A stretch of 16,870 nucleotides of DNA from Gemmatimonadota bacterium (GCA_019689775.1 JADGGV010000033.1:1-16870); one strand, 5' to 3'. Numbered from the stretch's first letter, positions 1-6,947 are shown. Notes: generated from the sequence alone by a model not told the origin. A program made the numbers and translations.

Positions 1-48
1 CCGAAGCCCCGGCGCCCGCCTGAAGAGGCGCGAGCCCAGCCAGAGCAC

Positions 49-96
49 GTGTTACCCATGTCCCCAGACTAAGTGTTACCCATCTCCTCGGACTTG
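49..96. repeat. Two 24-bp tandem direct repeats, insertion-sequence-end-like
   Basis: Two adjacent 24-bp copies (49-72 and 73-96) both begin GTGTTACCCAT and share 19 of 24 positions. Closely spaced repeats with a TGTTACCCATGTCC-type core resemble, from memory, the multi-repeat termini of IS21- or IS481-like insertion sequences. If so, this is the right-hand end of an element whose transposase lies left of the window. No transposase gene is visible here, so the assignment is an inference. Confidence 0.4.
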
Positions 97-343
97 ACAG
101 GCGCGGGATCGACGATGGCGGGGGGGGGCGGTCGCCCGCCGCCGGGCGCGGCTCCCCCCGGCGGAGGATCCGCCGGCCTCCTCCCGCGTGACGGGATTTC
201 CCCGTCTCCGCGCGCGATGCCGCCTGCCCGGCCGCAACCTGCGGATGGGACGATGACAGGTCGCGTCGGGGCGAGCGCCGGGAATGGGCGCAGCATCGGA
301 CGCGCGGCAGGCTACGGCGTCGGCATCCACGAGTTGAACATTG
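97..343. other. GC-rich gene-less stretch with a hairpin
   Basis: No convincing gene is seen. Open frames exist on both strands but are Pro/Arg/Gly-rich, as expected for non-coding DNA of this composition. It contains a run of nine G at 120-128 and a perfect hairpin at 158-176 (8-bp arms CCGGCGGA/TCCGCCGG, 3-base loop) with no following T-run. Confidence 0.5.
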
Positions 344-376
344 AGACAGGATGAACAGGATAAAATCTGATAAGGG
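344..376 (+). repeat. Left arm of a 33-bp inverted repeat
   Basis: The 33-bp sequence begins AGACAGGATGAACAGGAT and ends GATAAGGG. It matches the reverse complement of 916-948 at 31 of 33 positions, the two mismatches being single substitutions. The arms enclose 539 bases that hold an AT-rich patch and two degenerate tandem arrays. Such conservation in otherwise decayed non-coding DNA suggests the boundaries of a mobile or recombining unit, or members of a dispersed repeat family. Confidence 0.8.
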
Positions 377-480
377 AATTCAACAACGGATGATCGTCAT
401 GTATTTCGACAAGTCATTCATTATGACCAGCAATACATAGCATAATTTCAGCAATGCTGTGCATGATACATATTGACGCC
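352..480. other. AT-rich patch
   Basis: This stretch is strikingly AT-rich in a window that is otherwise overwhelmingly G+C. It contains short dyads: ATGTATT at 399-405 with AATACAT at 432-438, and CAGCA/TGCTG around 449-459. No plausible gene is seen. It could be imported DNA, a promoter or protein-binding region, or the core of the unit bounded by the 33-bp inverted repeats. Confidence 0.5.
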
Positions 481-495
481 TGGTCCGCGGGGGCG

Positions 496-647
496 CCTCG
501 TCCACGACAACGCCTCATCCACAGCGGAACTCCATTCACAGCGGCACCTCATCCCTCGCGGCGCCTAATCCGTGTCGGCGCGGCCATCCACGTGACCTCA
601 TCCGCAACGGCACCTCATCCAAAACAGCATCCCATCCCATAACGGCG
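496..647 (+). repeat. Degenerate 17-bp tandem repeat, about nine units
   Basis: Units begin at 496, 513, 530, 547, 564, 581, 596, 613 and 630. Most are exactly 17 bp (the sixth is 15, the last 18), with an approximate consensus CCTCATCCACAGCGGCA. Copies differ at several positions, so the array is old or under relaxed constraint. 17 is not a multiple of three and no good reading frame crosses it, so it is not a coding repeat. It lies wholly inside the 33-bp inverted repeats. Confidence 0.75.
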
Positions 648-738
648 TCGCCGACGCCCGGGCCGTGCTCGCCGCGCCGGCGCTTTCGCCGGGTCGACCG
701 CGCACCGCGGTTGGCGGGATCCGCGCGAGCGGCGGAGC

Positions 739-926
739 ACCGCCGGCCGTCGACATCCCTGATGGGAAGCACGGCGGGCTCTCGGTGTGCCTCGACAGAA
801 GCACCGCGAGCCGTCGTCGTCCCCCATGAGAGGAACCGCGAGCTGTCGTCATCCCTCAGGAGACGAACCGCGAGCCGTCGTCGCCCTCATGACACGCACC
901 GCGGCCCGTCGTCGCCCCTTATCGGA
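739..926 (+). repeat. Degenerate 32-bp tandem repeat, about six units
   Basis: Units begin at 739, 771, 803, 835, 867 and 898. The first four are 32 bp, the fifth 31, and the sixth runs into the right inverted-repeat arm. The shared head is ACCGCGAGCCGTCGTC, followed by a variable CCCTCATGAGA-like tail. A weaker copy may start near 704. Units abut with no unique spacers, so this is not a CRISPR array. Confidence 0.75.
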
Positions 927-948
927 TTTGATCCTGTTCATCCTGTCT
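916..948 (-). repeat. Right arm of the 33-bp inverted repeat
   Basis: On the minus strand this reads as the partner of 344-376, differing at two positions. It overlaps the last unit of the 32-bp tandem array, so array and arm were apparently assembled or amplified together. The inner part ATCCTGTTCATCCTGT is itself a short near-repeat. Confidence 0.8.
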
Positions 949-1190
949 GGATTCTGATGCTGTTCTGCCTGGAGCGCCCGCGCCGCCGGCTGCGCGCGGT
1001 CGCGTCCGCTCCACGAGCCGTGGGCCGTGGGCGGTGGGCCCACCGGCCGTCGGTCGCGGACGATCCTGTCCATCGCCCCCGGACCGGCGACCCGCGCAGC
1101 ACCCGCCCTGAGCCGCCACCTGTCTTGCGTCCCCGGTCCCGTCCACGCTAGCCGTTAGACGCGGCGCCGACCCTCCTCCGAGGATCCCCG
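949..1190. other. Gene-less leader before the 2-hydroxyacid dehydrogenase
   Basis: No credible gene is seen; the open frames are Arg/Pro-rich and overlap on both strands. The only functional signal recognised is the GAGG ribosome-binding site at 1180-1183 of the next gene. No confident -10/-35 pair can be named. Confidence 0.4.
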
Positions 1191-2192
1191 ATGCGTATCG
1201 CCGTGCTGGACGACTACGCGGACGTGTTCCGGCGGGTCGCGGCGTTCCCGCGGCTGGCGGGGCACGACGTCGCCATCTTCCGGGACACGGAGAAGGACCC
1301 GGTGCGGCTGGAGGAGCGGCTGCGCGACGCGGATGTCGTGGTGCTGACGCAGCAGCGGTCGGCGCTGCGGCGGGCGACGATCGAGCGGCTGCCGAGGCTG
1401 CGGCTGGTGGCGCAGACGGGGCGCAGCGCCGCGCACATCGACGTGGCGGCGTGCACGGAGCGGGGGATCGTGGTGTCGATGGTCGGCGCGGGCGGCCCGC
1501 ACGCGACGGCGGAGCTGACCTGGGGGCTGATTCTCGCGAGCCTGCGGCACATCCCGGAGGAGGTCGCGCGTCTGCGCGGCGGCGGTTGGCAGGCGACGCT
1601 CGGCACGGGGCTGCACGGCCGGACGCTGGGCGTCTACGCGTTCGGCCGGATCGGTAGCCGCGTCGCGGAGGTCGGTCGTGCGTTCGGGATGCGCGTGCTC
1701 TGCTGGGGGCGCGAGGGCTCGCTGGCGCGGGCCGCGGCGGCGGGCTTCGAGCCGGCCGCGAGCCGGGAGGCGTTCTTCGAGGAAGCGGACGTCCTCACGC
1801 TGCACCTGCCGCTGAACGCGGAGACGCGCGGCATCGTCACGGCGGCGGACCTTGCGCGGATGAAGGCGACGTCGCTCCTCGTGAACACGAGCCGCGCCGC
1901 CATCGTCGCGGAGGGAGCGCTCGAGGGCGCGCTCCGCGCCGGCCGCCCGGGCTTTGCGGCGGTCGACGTCTTCGAGGACGAGCCGGTGCTCGGCGCACAG
2001 CACCCGCTGCTGCACCTGCCGAACGCGCTGTGCACGCCGCACCTCGGCTACGCCGAACGTGACACGATGGAGCTGCTTTACGGCGCCGTCGTCGACGGGA
2101 TCCTGGCGTTTGCGGCGGGCGCGCCGCTGAACGTGCTGAACCCGGAGGCGCTGGCGGTCCGGCGCGGCGGCGACGCGGGCGAGGCGAGGTAG
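1191..2192 (+). CDS. D-2-hydroxyacid dehydrogenase family protein, NAD(P)-dependent
   Basis: This 333-residue protein belongs to the D-isomer-specific 2-hydroxyacid dehydrogenase family, which interconverts 2-oxo acids and D-2-hydroxyacids in the cytoplasm with NAD(P)H. A split catalytic domain (about 1-100 and 290-333) flanks a Rossmann domain (about 102-288). The family catalytic triad is present: Arg235 in NTSRAA, Glu264 in VFEDEP and His284 in CTPHLGY. The dinucleotide loop reads YAFGRIG (149-155), so the usual first glycine of GxGxxG is Ala150. The start has a GAGG motif seven bases upstream. The gene stands alone on the plus strand, and the next plus gene is 78 bases downstream. The substrate cannot be told from sequence; relatives are often annotated as phosphoglycerate- or glyoxylate-dehydrogenase-like. 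Confidence in the family is high. Confidence 0.92.
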   Translation: MRIAVLDDYADVFRRVAAFPRLAGHDVAIFRDTEKDPVRLEERLRDADVVVLTQQRSALRRATIERLPRLRLVAQTGRSAAHIDVAACTERGIVVSMVGAGGPHATAELTWGLILASLRHIPEEVARLRGGGWQATLGTGLHGRTLGVYAFGRIGSRVAEVGRAFGMRVLCWGREGSLARAAAAGFEPAASREAFFEEADVLTLHLPLNAETRGIVTAADLARMKATSLLVNTSRAAIVAEGALEGALRAGRPGFAAVDVFEDEPVLGAQHPLLHLPNALCTPHLGYAERDTMELLYGAVVDGILAFAAGAPLNVLNPEALAVRRGGDAGEAR

Positions 2193-2270
2193 CGGCGGGG
2201 ACGGACGAGCGGGGCGGCGAGGCGCGTCGCCCGTCGGGGCACACGAGCGAGAGAGCGGGGGACCGCGAGC

Positions 2271-2537
2271 ATGCTCAACATCGGCATCTTCGAGCTGATC
2301 ATCATCCTCGCGGTCATCTGGACGATCCGGTCGATGGTCGTGTCGCGCGGGGGGCGGGAGGTCGGCCGGCGGCCGGGCGCCGCCGACTCGATCCCGCCGG
2401 AGCCCGCCAGTCGGGCCGAGCTGGTGCAGCTCCAGGAGCGCGTGGACGAGCTACAGTCGGAGCTTGCCGCGCTGCGCGAGCAGCAGCAGTTCCTGGAGCG
2501 CCTGCTCCAGCGCGGGCCGACGCCGCCGGCGACGTGA
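2271..2537 (+). CDS. Small membrane protein: TatA-like N-terminus plus coiled coil
   Basis: An 88-residue protein. Residues 1-25 (MLNIGIFELIIILAVIWTI) form one hydrophobic helix that resembles the start of TatA/TatE, the pore-forming subunits of twin-arginine export. However, the FGP hinge and the amphipathic LPELGR-type helix that define TatA are absent: after a basic RGGREVGRR stretch comes a Pro-rich linker and then a heptad-like, Glu/Gln/Leu-rich helix (about 48-82) likely to form a coiled coil. PspB-like envelope-stress proteins have a similar TM-then-coiled-coil plan and are an alternative. An upstream G-rich stretch (2256-2262) may serve as ribosome-binding site. A real small gene is likely because the hydrophobic and coiled-coil patterns are coherent; the function is unknown. 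Confidence 0.7.
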   Translation: MLNIGIFELIIILAVIWTIRSMVVSRGGREVGRRPGAADSIPPEPASRAELVQLQERVDELQSELAALREQQQFLERLLQRGPTPPAT

Positions 2538-2617
2538 TCGCGGCCGCGGGCGTCCGGCGGGGTGGCAGGGGACCCGGAGCGTGGGGATCGGCGTGGCGAC
2601 GCCCGCCGGATCGTCGC

Positions 2618-3247
2618 TCACGTCGGGCGAGAGGGCGCGAGGGCGCGGCAGGCGCGCGCGAAGTCGGCCGCGTCGCCGCGATGGAAGAGGATCGGCACCG
2701 GGCTGCCGGTGTCGGGGTCGTCGGAGCGCCAGCGCAAGCCGTCGGCGGCCTTGCGGCTGAAGTCGGCCTCGACGCGGAGCGTGTCGCTCGGCACCCAGCG
2801 GCCGCGCGAGTGCGTGAGCACCAACGTGCGCCCGGGCCGCAGCCCCGGCGGCTCGCGGTACGCGAGCCGGAGCGCGCCGCCGCGCATGGAGCCGCGGAGC
2901 GAGTCGCCGGTGACGAGGCCCGTGTCGTCGCACCAACGCCAGGTGCCCTCGACGCCGGCGGATCCCCCCGAATCCCGGTAGTATCCTGCGCGGCGGCCGT
3001 GGCGGACGATGGCGCGGCGGATCTCCTGGAACACGGCCGCGTGCACGCCGCTCGGCATCGTGAGCCGCGCGACCCAGGTTGCGGTGAGCGTCTTGCCGCG
3101 GCTCGGATGCGCCCAAGGGTTCCGCACCACGTCGATCCCGATCTGGATCCAGCGTACGGTGGTGATCCCCGCCACGACCACGCCGACGAACAGGAGCCAT
3201 TGGACCGGCCTCCCGAGCCGGGACCGCGTCGCGGGTGCTCGCCGCAT
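2618..3247 (-). CDS. Hypothetical membrane-anchored protein
   Basis: A 209-residue protein not recognised as a known family. A basic N-terminus (MRRAPATRSRLGRP) precedes one hydrophobic helix (about 15-32, WLLFVGVVVAGITTV). The remaining roughly 170 residues are soluble, suggesting an inner-membrane anchor with an exported domain. The soluble part has strand-rich stretches (TWRWCDDTGLVTGDSLRGS, LVLTHSRGRWVPSDTLRV). Its ATG overlaps the TGA of the upstream split-barrel gene (TGATG, sharing one A at 3247), so the two are probably translationally coupled. It ends convergently 80 bases from the TatA-like gene. A longer reading of this frame upstream is an open-frame artefact of high GC. Confidence 0.7.
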   Translation of the reverse strand: MRRAPATRSRLGRPVQWLLFVGVVVAGITTVRWIQIGIDVVRNPWAHPSRGKTLTATWVARLTMPSGVHAAVFQEIRRAIVRHGRRAGYYRDSGGSAGVEGTWRWCDDTGLVTGDSLRGSMRGGALRLAYREPPGLRPGRTLVLTHSRGRWVPSDTLRVEADFSRKAADGLRWRSDDPDTGSPVPILFHRGDAADFARACRALAPSRPT

Positions 3248-3846
3248 CACGGCTCGGTGCGCGCCGGGTCGGCGGCCGGAAGCACGTCGCGCGCCCAGTC
3301 GGCGCGCTTCCAGTCGGGGATCGGCGTGGGCTGCTCGGCGCGCGGCACGAAGCGGGACCGCTCGACGAGCGCGTAGCGGTGGATGTAGCGCGGGCAGTTC
3401 GGGAAGATCCGCTCCGCGCGGACGCGCACCACGAACTGCGCCTCGGGCCAGAGCGGGAGCAGCTCGTCGTCCTCCACGACGCTGGCGACGCCCTCCACGC
3501 GCATCCGCCGCTGCCGCTCGAAGTCGATGAAGAGTAGGCCGGCGCGCGGGTTGACGAGCACGTTCCCCGCGGAGCGATACATCCCGTTGCCGTCGTAGTT
3601 CGGGAACGCGAGCGTGACGTCGTCGAGGACGCGGACGAAGCCCGGGTCGCCGCCCTTGTACGAGCAGCTCGGCTGGCCGTCCGCGTCCGCGGTGGCGAGG
3701 AAGAACATGTCCAGGCGGGCGATGAACTGCCGGTCCGCGTCCGTGAACCTGTCGTGGACCGTCACGTCCTCGAGGCGGTCCGCGAGGCGACGCGTGTCGT
3801 ACCGGTCCTGGAGCGCGCGGCTGCCGGCGTGGTACATCGAAGTCAT
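3247..3846 (-). CDS. Pyridoxamine 5'-phosphate oxidase-like FMN split-barrel protein
   Basis: A 199-residue protein of the pyridoxamine-phosphate-oxidase-like split-barrel fold. Members bind FMN (sometimes F420 or heme) and reduce or oxidise small molecules in the cytoplasm. Visible hallmarks are the early strand block FFLATADADGQPSCSYKGG, the central NVLVNPRAGLLFIDF (roughly 93-110), and the C-terminal FPNCPRYIH motif typical of the subgroup. It lacks the strict PdxH signature, so a vitamin B6 role should not be assumed. The start at 3846 is preferred over an in-frame upstream ATG at 3915 because GAGG lies five bases before it and homology-like sequence begins there. It is followed by an overlapping unknown membrane protein gene, a probable two-gene operon. 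Confidence 0.85.
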   Translation of the reverse strand: MTSMYHAGSRALQDRYDTRRLADRLEDVTVHDRFTDADRQFIARLDMFFLATADADGQPSCSYKGGDPGFVRVLDDVTLAFPNYDGNGMYRSAGNVLVNPRAGLLFIDFERQRRMRVEGVASVVEDDELLPLWPEAQFVVRVRAERIFPNCPRYIHRYALVERSRFVPRAEQPTPIPDWKRADWARDVLPAADPARTEP

Positions 3847-3851
3847 GCGCA

Positions 3852-3855
3852 CCTC
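3852..3855 (-). promoter_or_regulatory. Ribosome-binding site deciding the split-barrel start
   Basis: On the minus strand GAGG lies five bases before the ATG at 3846. The in-frame ATG 69 bases further upstream has no comparable motif, which favours the 199-residue product. Confidence 0.55.
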
Positions 3856-4094
3856 GCGGGGGCAGGGAGGCGGGCCCAGCGTTGCACGGTGCGCCGGCCG
3901 CGGGCGCCGTGTCAAGCGCGGCGCGCGGTGCGCGCATGGTGAGTGCGCCGGCGAGCGACGGGGCGGTCGTACGCCAGCGGCGTGATCGTCGCGTTGCCGA
4001 CGTCCTGCGAGGTGGGGCTGCGCGGGCTGGCTTCGGCTGCCGGGCGCCGCCGAGGTCGCAGCCGAGTGCTGGCGCGGCGGCGAGGAGGGCGCCG

Positions 4095-4124
4095 CCGATG
4101 GCGCGGTAGCCGATGGCGCGGTAG
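4095..4124. repeat. Perfect 15-bp tandem duplication
   Basis: CCGATGGCGCGGTAG occurs twice head to tail (4095-4109 and 4110-4124) without mismatch, implying a recent slippage or duplication in non-coding DNA. Confidence 0.8.
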
Positions 4125-4291
4125 GCGACGACGGGTGCGTCGCGGGCGCCTAGCGAGCGGATGCGCAGGGCGCGCGCGTGCGGTGGGATCTGCGTTCGGT
4201 GCCCTGGCCGACGGGTGGTTTCCGGTGCCGCGCCGCGCGGACGCGGTGCGTCGGGCGGCATCTCGGTTCGGTGTTTCGGCGCGTTCGCCGC

Positions 4292-4452
4292 CCACCAACA
4301 TTTCCTCGGGACAGAGCGCGATCGCGCGCGCGGGCCGCGGGCGCATCGAGCCCCCGAACCGGCGTCGACCGTGCCGGTTTCCGTCGGGTCCGATTGCGGG
4401 AGCGGTCGCCCGCGTAGCGGTGTGGGCCACCCACAGTTCCTACTGACAGAGC
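4292..4452 (+). repeat. Two similar 26-bp motifs 135 bp apart
   Basis: Positions 4292-4317 and 4427-4452 share 21 of 26 bases, with common blocks CCACC, ACA, TTCCT and GACAGAGC. Their sequence is less GC-rich than the surroundings. They could be remnants of mobile-element ends or members of an interspersed repeat family. The second copy is flanked by a 6-bp dyad, GTGTGG (4420-4425) and CCACAC (4452-4457). Confidence 0.5.
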
Positions 4453-4569
4453 CACACGTTCGCGGTGGGGGTGCCGCCACCGTCGGCCGCCGCGCGGATG
4501 CTCCCGCGGCCGGCGCCCCGGCGTGGGGGGGCGTCCCGCCCGTCGCGCGCCGGTGGGCTTGGCCCGGCC

Positions 4570-4605
4570 CGGCCGCCGCCGCCGCTGCCCCGGTGCGGGC
4601 GGCCG
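4570..4605 (-). terminator. Possible GC-rich terminator after kynU
   Basis: An 8-bp perfect stem (4570-4577 with 4598-4605) encloses a 20-base loop about ten bases past the kynU stop on the minus strand. There is no U-tract, so this is only a candidate; GC-rich palindromes are common here by chance. Confidence 0.3.
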
Positions 4606-4614
4606 CCGCCTCGC

Positions 4615-5817
4615 TCAGAGCGCGCGCACGCTCTCGCCGAGCGCCTCGATGGCGGCCTCGAGCTGCGTGTCGGAGAGGTAGGGCGCGGGGCCGAGGCGGA
4701 GCACGTCGCCGCGGGAGTCGGTCAGCACGCCGCGCTCGCGGAGCAGCGCCTGGAGGTCGGCGGCCCTGGGGGAGCGGAGCGCGAGGAAGCCGGCCACGTC
4801 GGCGAGGTCGACGGAGCGGTCGCGGTCGATGAGGCGCGGATCGAGGTCGAGCGCGTCGAATCGCTCGGCCAGGAGCCGGATCTGGTGCTGGCTGACCTCC
4901 CGGAGGAATGGAACGTCGAGGCGCCGCTCCTCGAAGAAGGCGAAGGCCTCGGCGGCTCGGTAGTGGGACGTCGGGTCGTACGTCGCGCCGGCAAAGCGGT
5001 CGGGCCCTTCGCCGTAGACGACGCGCCCCGGCTCGGCGCGCCCGGCGAGCGCGGAGAACTCGCTGAACCAGCCGGTCACGACGGGGCGCAGCGTGCATCC
5101 CGGCGGGATGCGCAGGAACGCGTTCCCCTCGCCGAGCTGGCAGTACTTGTAGCCGCCGCCGACGACGAACGCGTCCTCGAGCGCCATCTCGCGCACGGAG
5201 AAGGGGACGACGTTGAGGTGGTGGTAGGCGTCGACGAGCAACGCGGCGCCGACGCGGCGGCAGGCCTCGAGCAGGCGTCCGAGTCCCGGGACGATGCGGG
5301 CGCTCTGGTAGAGGACGGAGGAGACGAGCGCGGCGGCGGTGCGGTGGTCGACGGCGGCGGCGAGCCGCTCGGCGAGGGAGTCGACCGGCTCGGGCTCGAG
5401 CTTGACGACCTCGAGTCCCTCCTCGGCCAGGCGGTCGAGCTGGCGGCGCAGGGTGTGGAACTCGCCGGACGTCGTGACGAGGCGGGGGCGCTCGCGCAGC
5501 GGGAGGGCGGACAGGAAGCGGACGACGAGCTCGTGCGTGTTTGCGCCGAGCGCGATATCGCCGGTGGTGTCGTCGAGGAGCCGGGCATAGCCGCGGCGCA
5601 CCCGCGCGGCCATCTCGAACGCGCGCTCCCACTTCTCGTCGACGAAGCGGGCGGCGTCGAGCCAGGCCTGGACCTGCCCGTCGAAGCCGCGGTCCGGCCA
5701 GGCCTGGTGCGAGTGCCCGGTGAGGAGCAGTCGGTTCGCGACGTCGAAGCGCGCGTAGTCGGGCGCCAGTGCGTTCGGCGTGGCGTAGAGCGCGGCGGGG
5801 GTGAGTGCGTCGCTCAT
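4615..5817 (-). CDS. kynU: Kynureninase-like PLP enzyme (aminotransferase class V)
   Basis: A 400-residue class V (fold type I) PLP enzyme. Kynureninase cleaves kynurenine to anthranilate and alanine in the cytoplasm. Lys224 in GGGYKYCQLGEG is the expected Schiff-base lysine; Asp196 in VDAYHH should pair with the pyridine nitrogen; GANTHELVVRFLSAL (91-105) is the phosphate-side segment; TGWFSEF (248-254) parallels the GWWGH-like loop of kynureninases. Length fits the family (about 400-420). The sequence is divergent from textbook kynureninases, so another class V lyase remains possible, but the nearby tryptophan dioxygenase and anthraniloyl-CoA-type monooxygenase make kynureninase the best call. 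Its ATG overlaps the stop of the upstream gene by 4 bases (ATGA), so it is translationally coupled and is the last gene of the operon. Confidence 0.82.
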   Translation of the reverse strand: MSDALTPAALYATPNALAPDYARFDVANRLLLTGHSHQAWPDRGFDGQVQAWLDAARFVDEKWERAFEMAARVRRGYARLLDDTTGDIALGANTHELVVRFLSALPLRERPRLVTTSGEFHTLRRQLDRLAEEGLEVVKLEPEPVDSLAERLAAAVDHRTAAALVSSVLYQSARIVPGLGRLLEACRRVGAALLVDAYHHLNVVPFSVREMALEDAFVVGGGYKYCQLGEGNAFLRIPPGCTLRPVVTGWFSEFSALAGRAEPGRVVYGEGPDRFAGATYDPTSHYRAAEAFAFFEERRLDVPFLREVSQHQIRLLAERFDALDLDPRLIDRDRSVDLADVAGFLALRSPRAADLQALLRERGVLTDSRGDVLRLGPAPYLSDTQLEAAIEALGESVRAL

Positions 5818-6947
5818 TTGCTGACGATCCGGAAGACGGTCCCGCCCTGCGTCAGCACGTACAGCTCGCCGACGGCATCCTCGCCGAACGACGTGACGGA
5901 GCCGAGCTTGCCGACGGGCCACTGGCGGGGCGCGGCGGTGCGCCCCTGGAGGCGGAAGCTGTGCAGCCAGCCGCCGCAGTAGTCGGAGAAGAAGTACTCG
6001 CCGGCGATCTCGGGGATCGCCTTGCCGCGGTAGACGTAGCCGCCGGTGATCGAGCAACCGTCTGAGTGCTCGTACTCGAGGACCGGCAGCGTGAGCCCCG
6101 AGCGGTCGCACGTCGACGCGCCGTAGCAGTGCATCCCCTCCATGCGGTTCCAGCCGTAGTTGAGGCCGGCGGCGTCCACCCGCTCGGCGTTCACCTCCTC
6201 GTACCGGTCCTGGCCGACGTCGGCGATGTAGAGCAGCCCCGTCGTCCGGTCGAACGAAAAGCGCCACGGGTTGCGCAGCCCGTACGCCCAGATCTCGGGG
6301 CGCGCGCCGGCCCGCGCGACGAACGGGTTGTCGGGCGGGATCGCGTACGGCTCGCCGCGGCTCGGGTCGATGCGGAGGATCTTGCCGAGCAGCGTGCCGA
6401 GGTTCTGGCCGTTGCCCTGGGGGTCGCCGCCGCTGCCGCCGTCGCCGAGCCCGACGTAGAGCATGCCGTCGGGCCCGAAGACGAGCAGCCCGCCGTTGTG
6501 GTTCGCGAACGGCTGGTCCTGGAAGAGGATCGGCGTCGCCGACGCGGGATCGGCGATGTCCGGGTCCGCGCTCACGCGGTAGCGCTCGACGCGCGTGTCG
6601 CCGTTCCGGTCCGTGTAATCGACATAGAAGAAGCCGGTCTGGGCGTAGTTCGGGTCGAACGCGACGCTGAGCAGCCCCTGCTCGCCACCGCTCCGCACCT
6701 TCGCGGTGATGTCGAGGAACGGGCGGTCGAGGAGTCGGCCGTCCTTGACGATCCGGATCCGCCCCGGCTGCTCGACGATGAAGAGGCGCGGGTCCCCGGG
6801 CGGGGCGGTCAGGTAGACCGGCGAGCTGAGCCCCTCGGCGACGGTCTCCAGCCCGAGCTGGACGCTGTCGCCGCCCGCCGTGGGCGGCGCGGGCGAGCCC
6901 TCCCCGCAGCCGACGAGAACGGCGAGAATCGCGAGGATCGCGAGCAC
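5814..6947 (-). CDS. Glucose/sorbosone dehydrogenase-like PQQ beta-propeller lipoprotein
   Basis: A 377-residue protein of the soluble PQQ glucose dehydrogenase / sorbosone dehydrogenase family (six-bladed beta-propeller, outside the cytoplasm). Typical marks are ANHNGGLLVFGPDGMLYVGLGDGG-type sequence around His150, GLRNPWRFSFD (223-233), and GLNYGWNRMEG (261-271). Starting from GTG at 6947, residues 1-14 are hydrophobic and end in LVGC, a lipobox, giving a lipoprotein with acylated Cys14; the signal lacks the usual basic N-end. GGAGG lies four bases before the GTG. Many members of this family have unknown substrates and some do not use PQQ. It sits between the tryptophan dioxygenase and kynureninase genes, where a formamidase would be expected; whether it acts in the pathway is unknown. 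Confidence 0.88.
   Translation of the reverse strand: MLAILAILAVLVGCGEGSPAPPTAGGDSVQLGLETVAEGLSSPVYLTAPPGDPRLFIVEQPGRIRIVKDGRLLDRPFLDITAKVRSGGEQGLLSVAFDPNYAQTGFFYVDYTDRNGDTRVERYRVSADPDIADPASATPILFQDQPFANHNGGLLVFGPDGMLYVGLGDGGSGGDPQGNGQNLGTLLGKILRIDPSRGEPYAIPPDNPFVARAGARPEIWAYGLRNPWRFSFDRTTGLLYIADVGQDRYEEVNAERVDAAGLNYGWNRMEGMHCYGASTCDRSGLTLPVLEYEHSDGCSITGGYVYRGKAIPEIAGEYFFSDYCGGWLHSFRLQGRTAAPRQWPVGKLGSVTSFGEDAVGELYVLTQGGTVFRIVSK

Larger units (their letters stand above)
3847..4614. other. Gene-poor gap with repeats between two minus-strand units
   Basis: No convincing gene is seen in these 768 bases. Open frames on both strands are Arg/Ala/Pro-rich, have no ribosome-binding sites and look like composition artefacts. 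The stretch holds a perfect 15-bp tandem duplication (4095-4124), a pair of 26-bp similar sequences (4292-4317 and 4427-4452) and a hairpin just after kynU. It probably carries the terminator of the catabolic operon and the promoter of the split-barrel gene pair, but no promoter can be pointed out. Confidence 0.5.

Noticed and set aside
739..926. CRISPR array
   Set aside because: Units abut directly with degenerate tails, there are no unique equal-length spacers and no cas genes.
711..1151. 146-residue plus-strand frame across the 32-bp array
   Set aside because: The repeat period is not a multiple of three and one unit is 31 bp, so the frame shifts between units; composition is non-protein-like.
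2271..2537. TatA gene
   Set aside because: The FGP hinge and amphipathic helix are missing, so only a TatA-like first helix can be claimed.
3912..4430. 172-residue minus-strand frame in the gap after the split-barrel gene
   Set aside because: Arg/Pro/Ala-rich, includes the tandem duplication, has no ribosome-binding site and no recognisable structure.
2618..5632. 1004-residue minus-strand frame
   Set aside because: Only its last 209 codons look like protein and have a coupled start at 3247; the upstream part is Arg/Pro-rich and overlaps kynU and the split-barrel gene in other frames.
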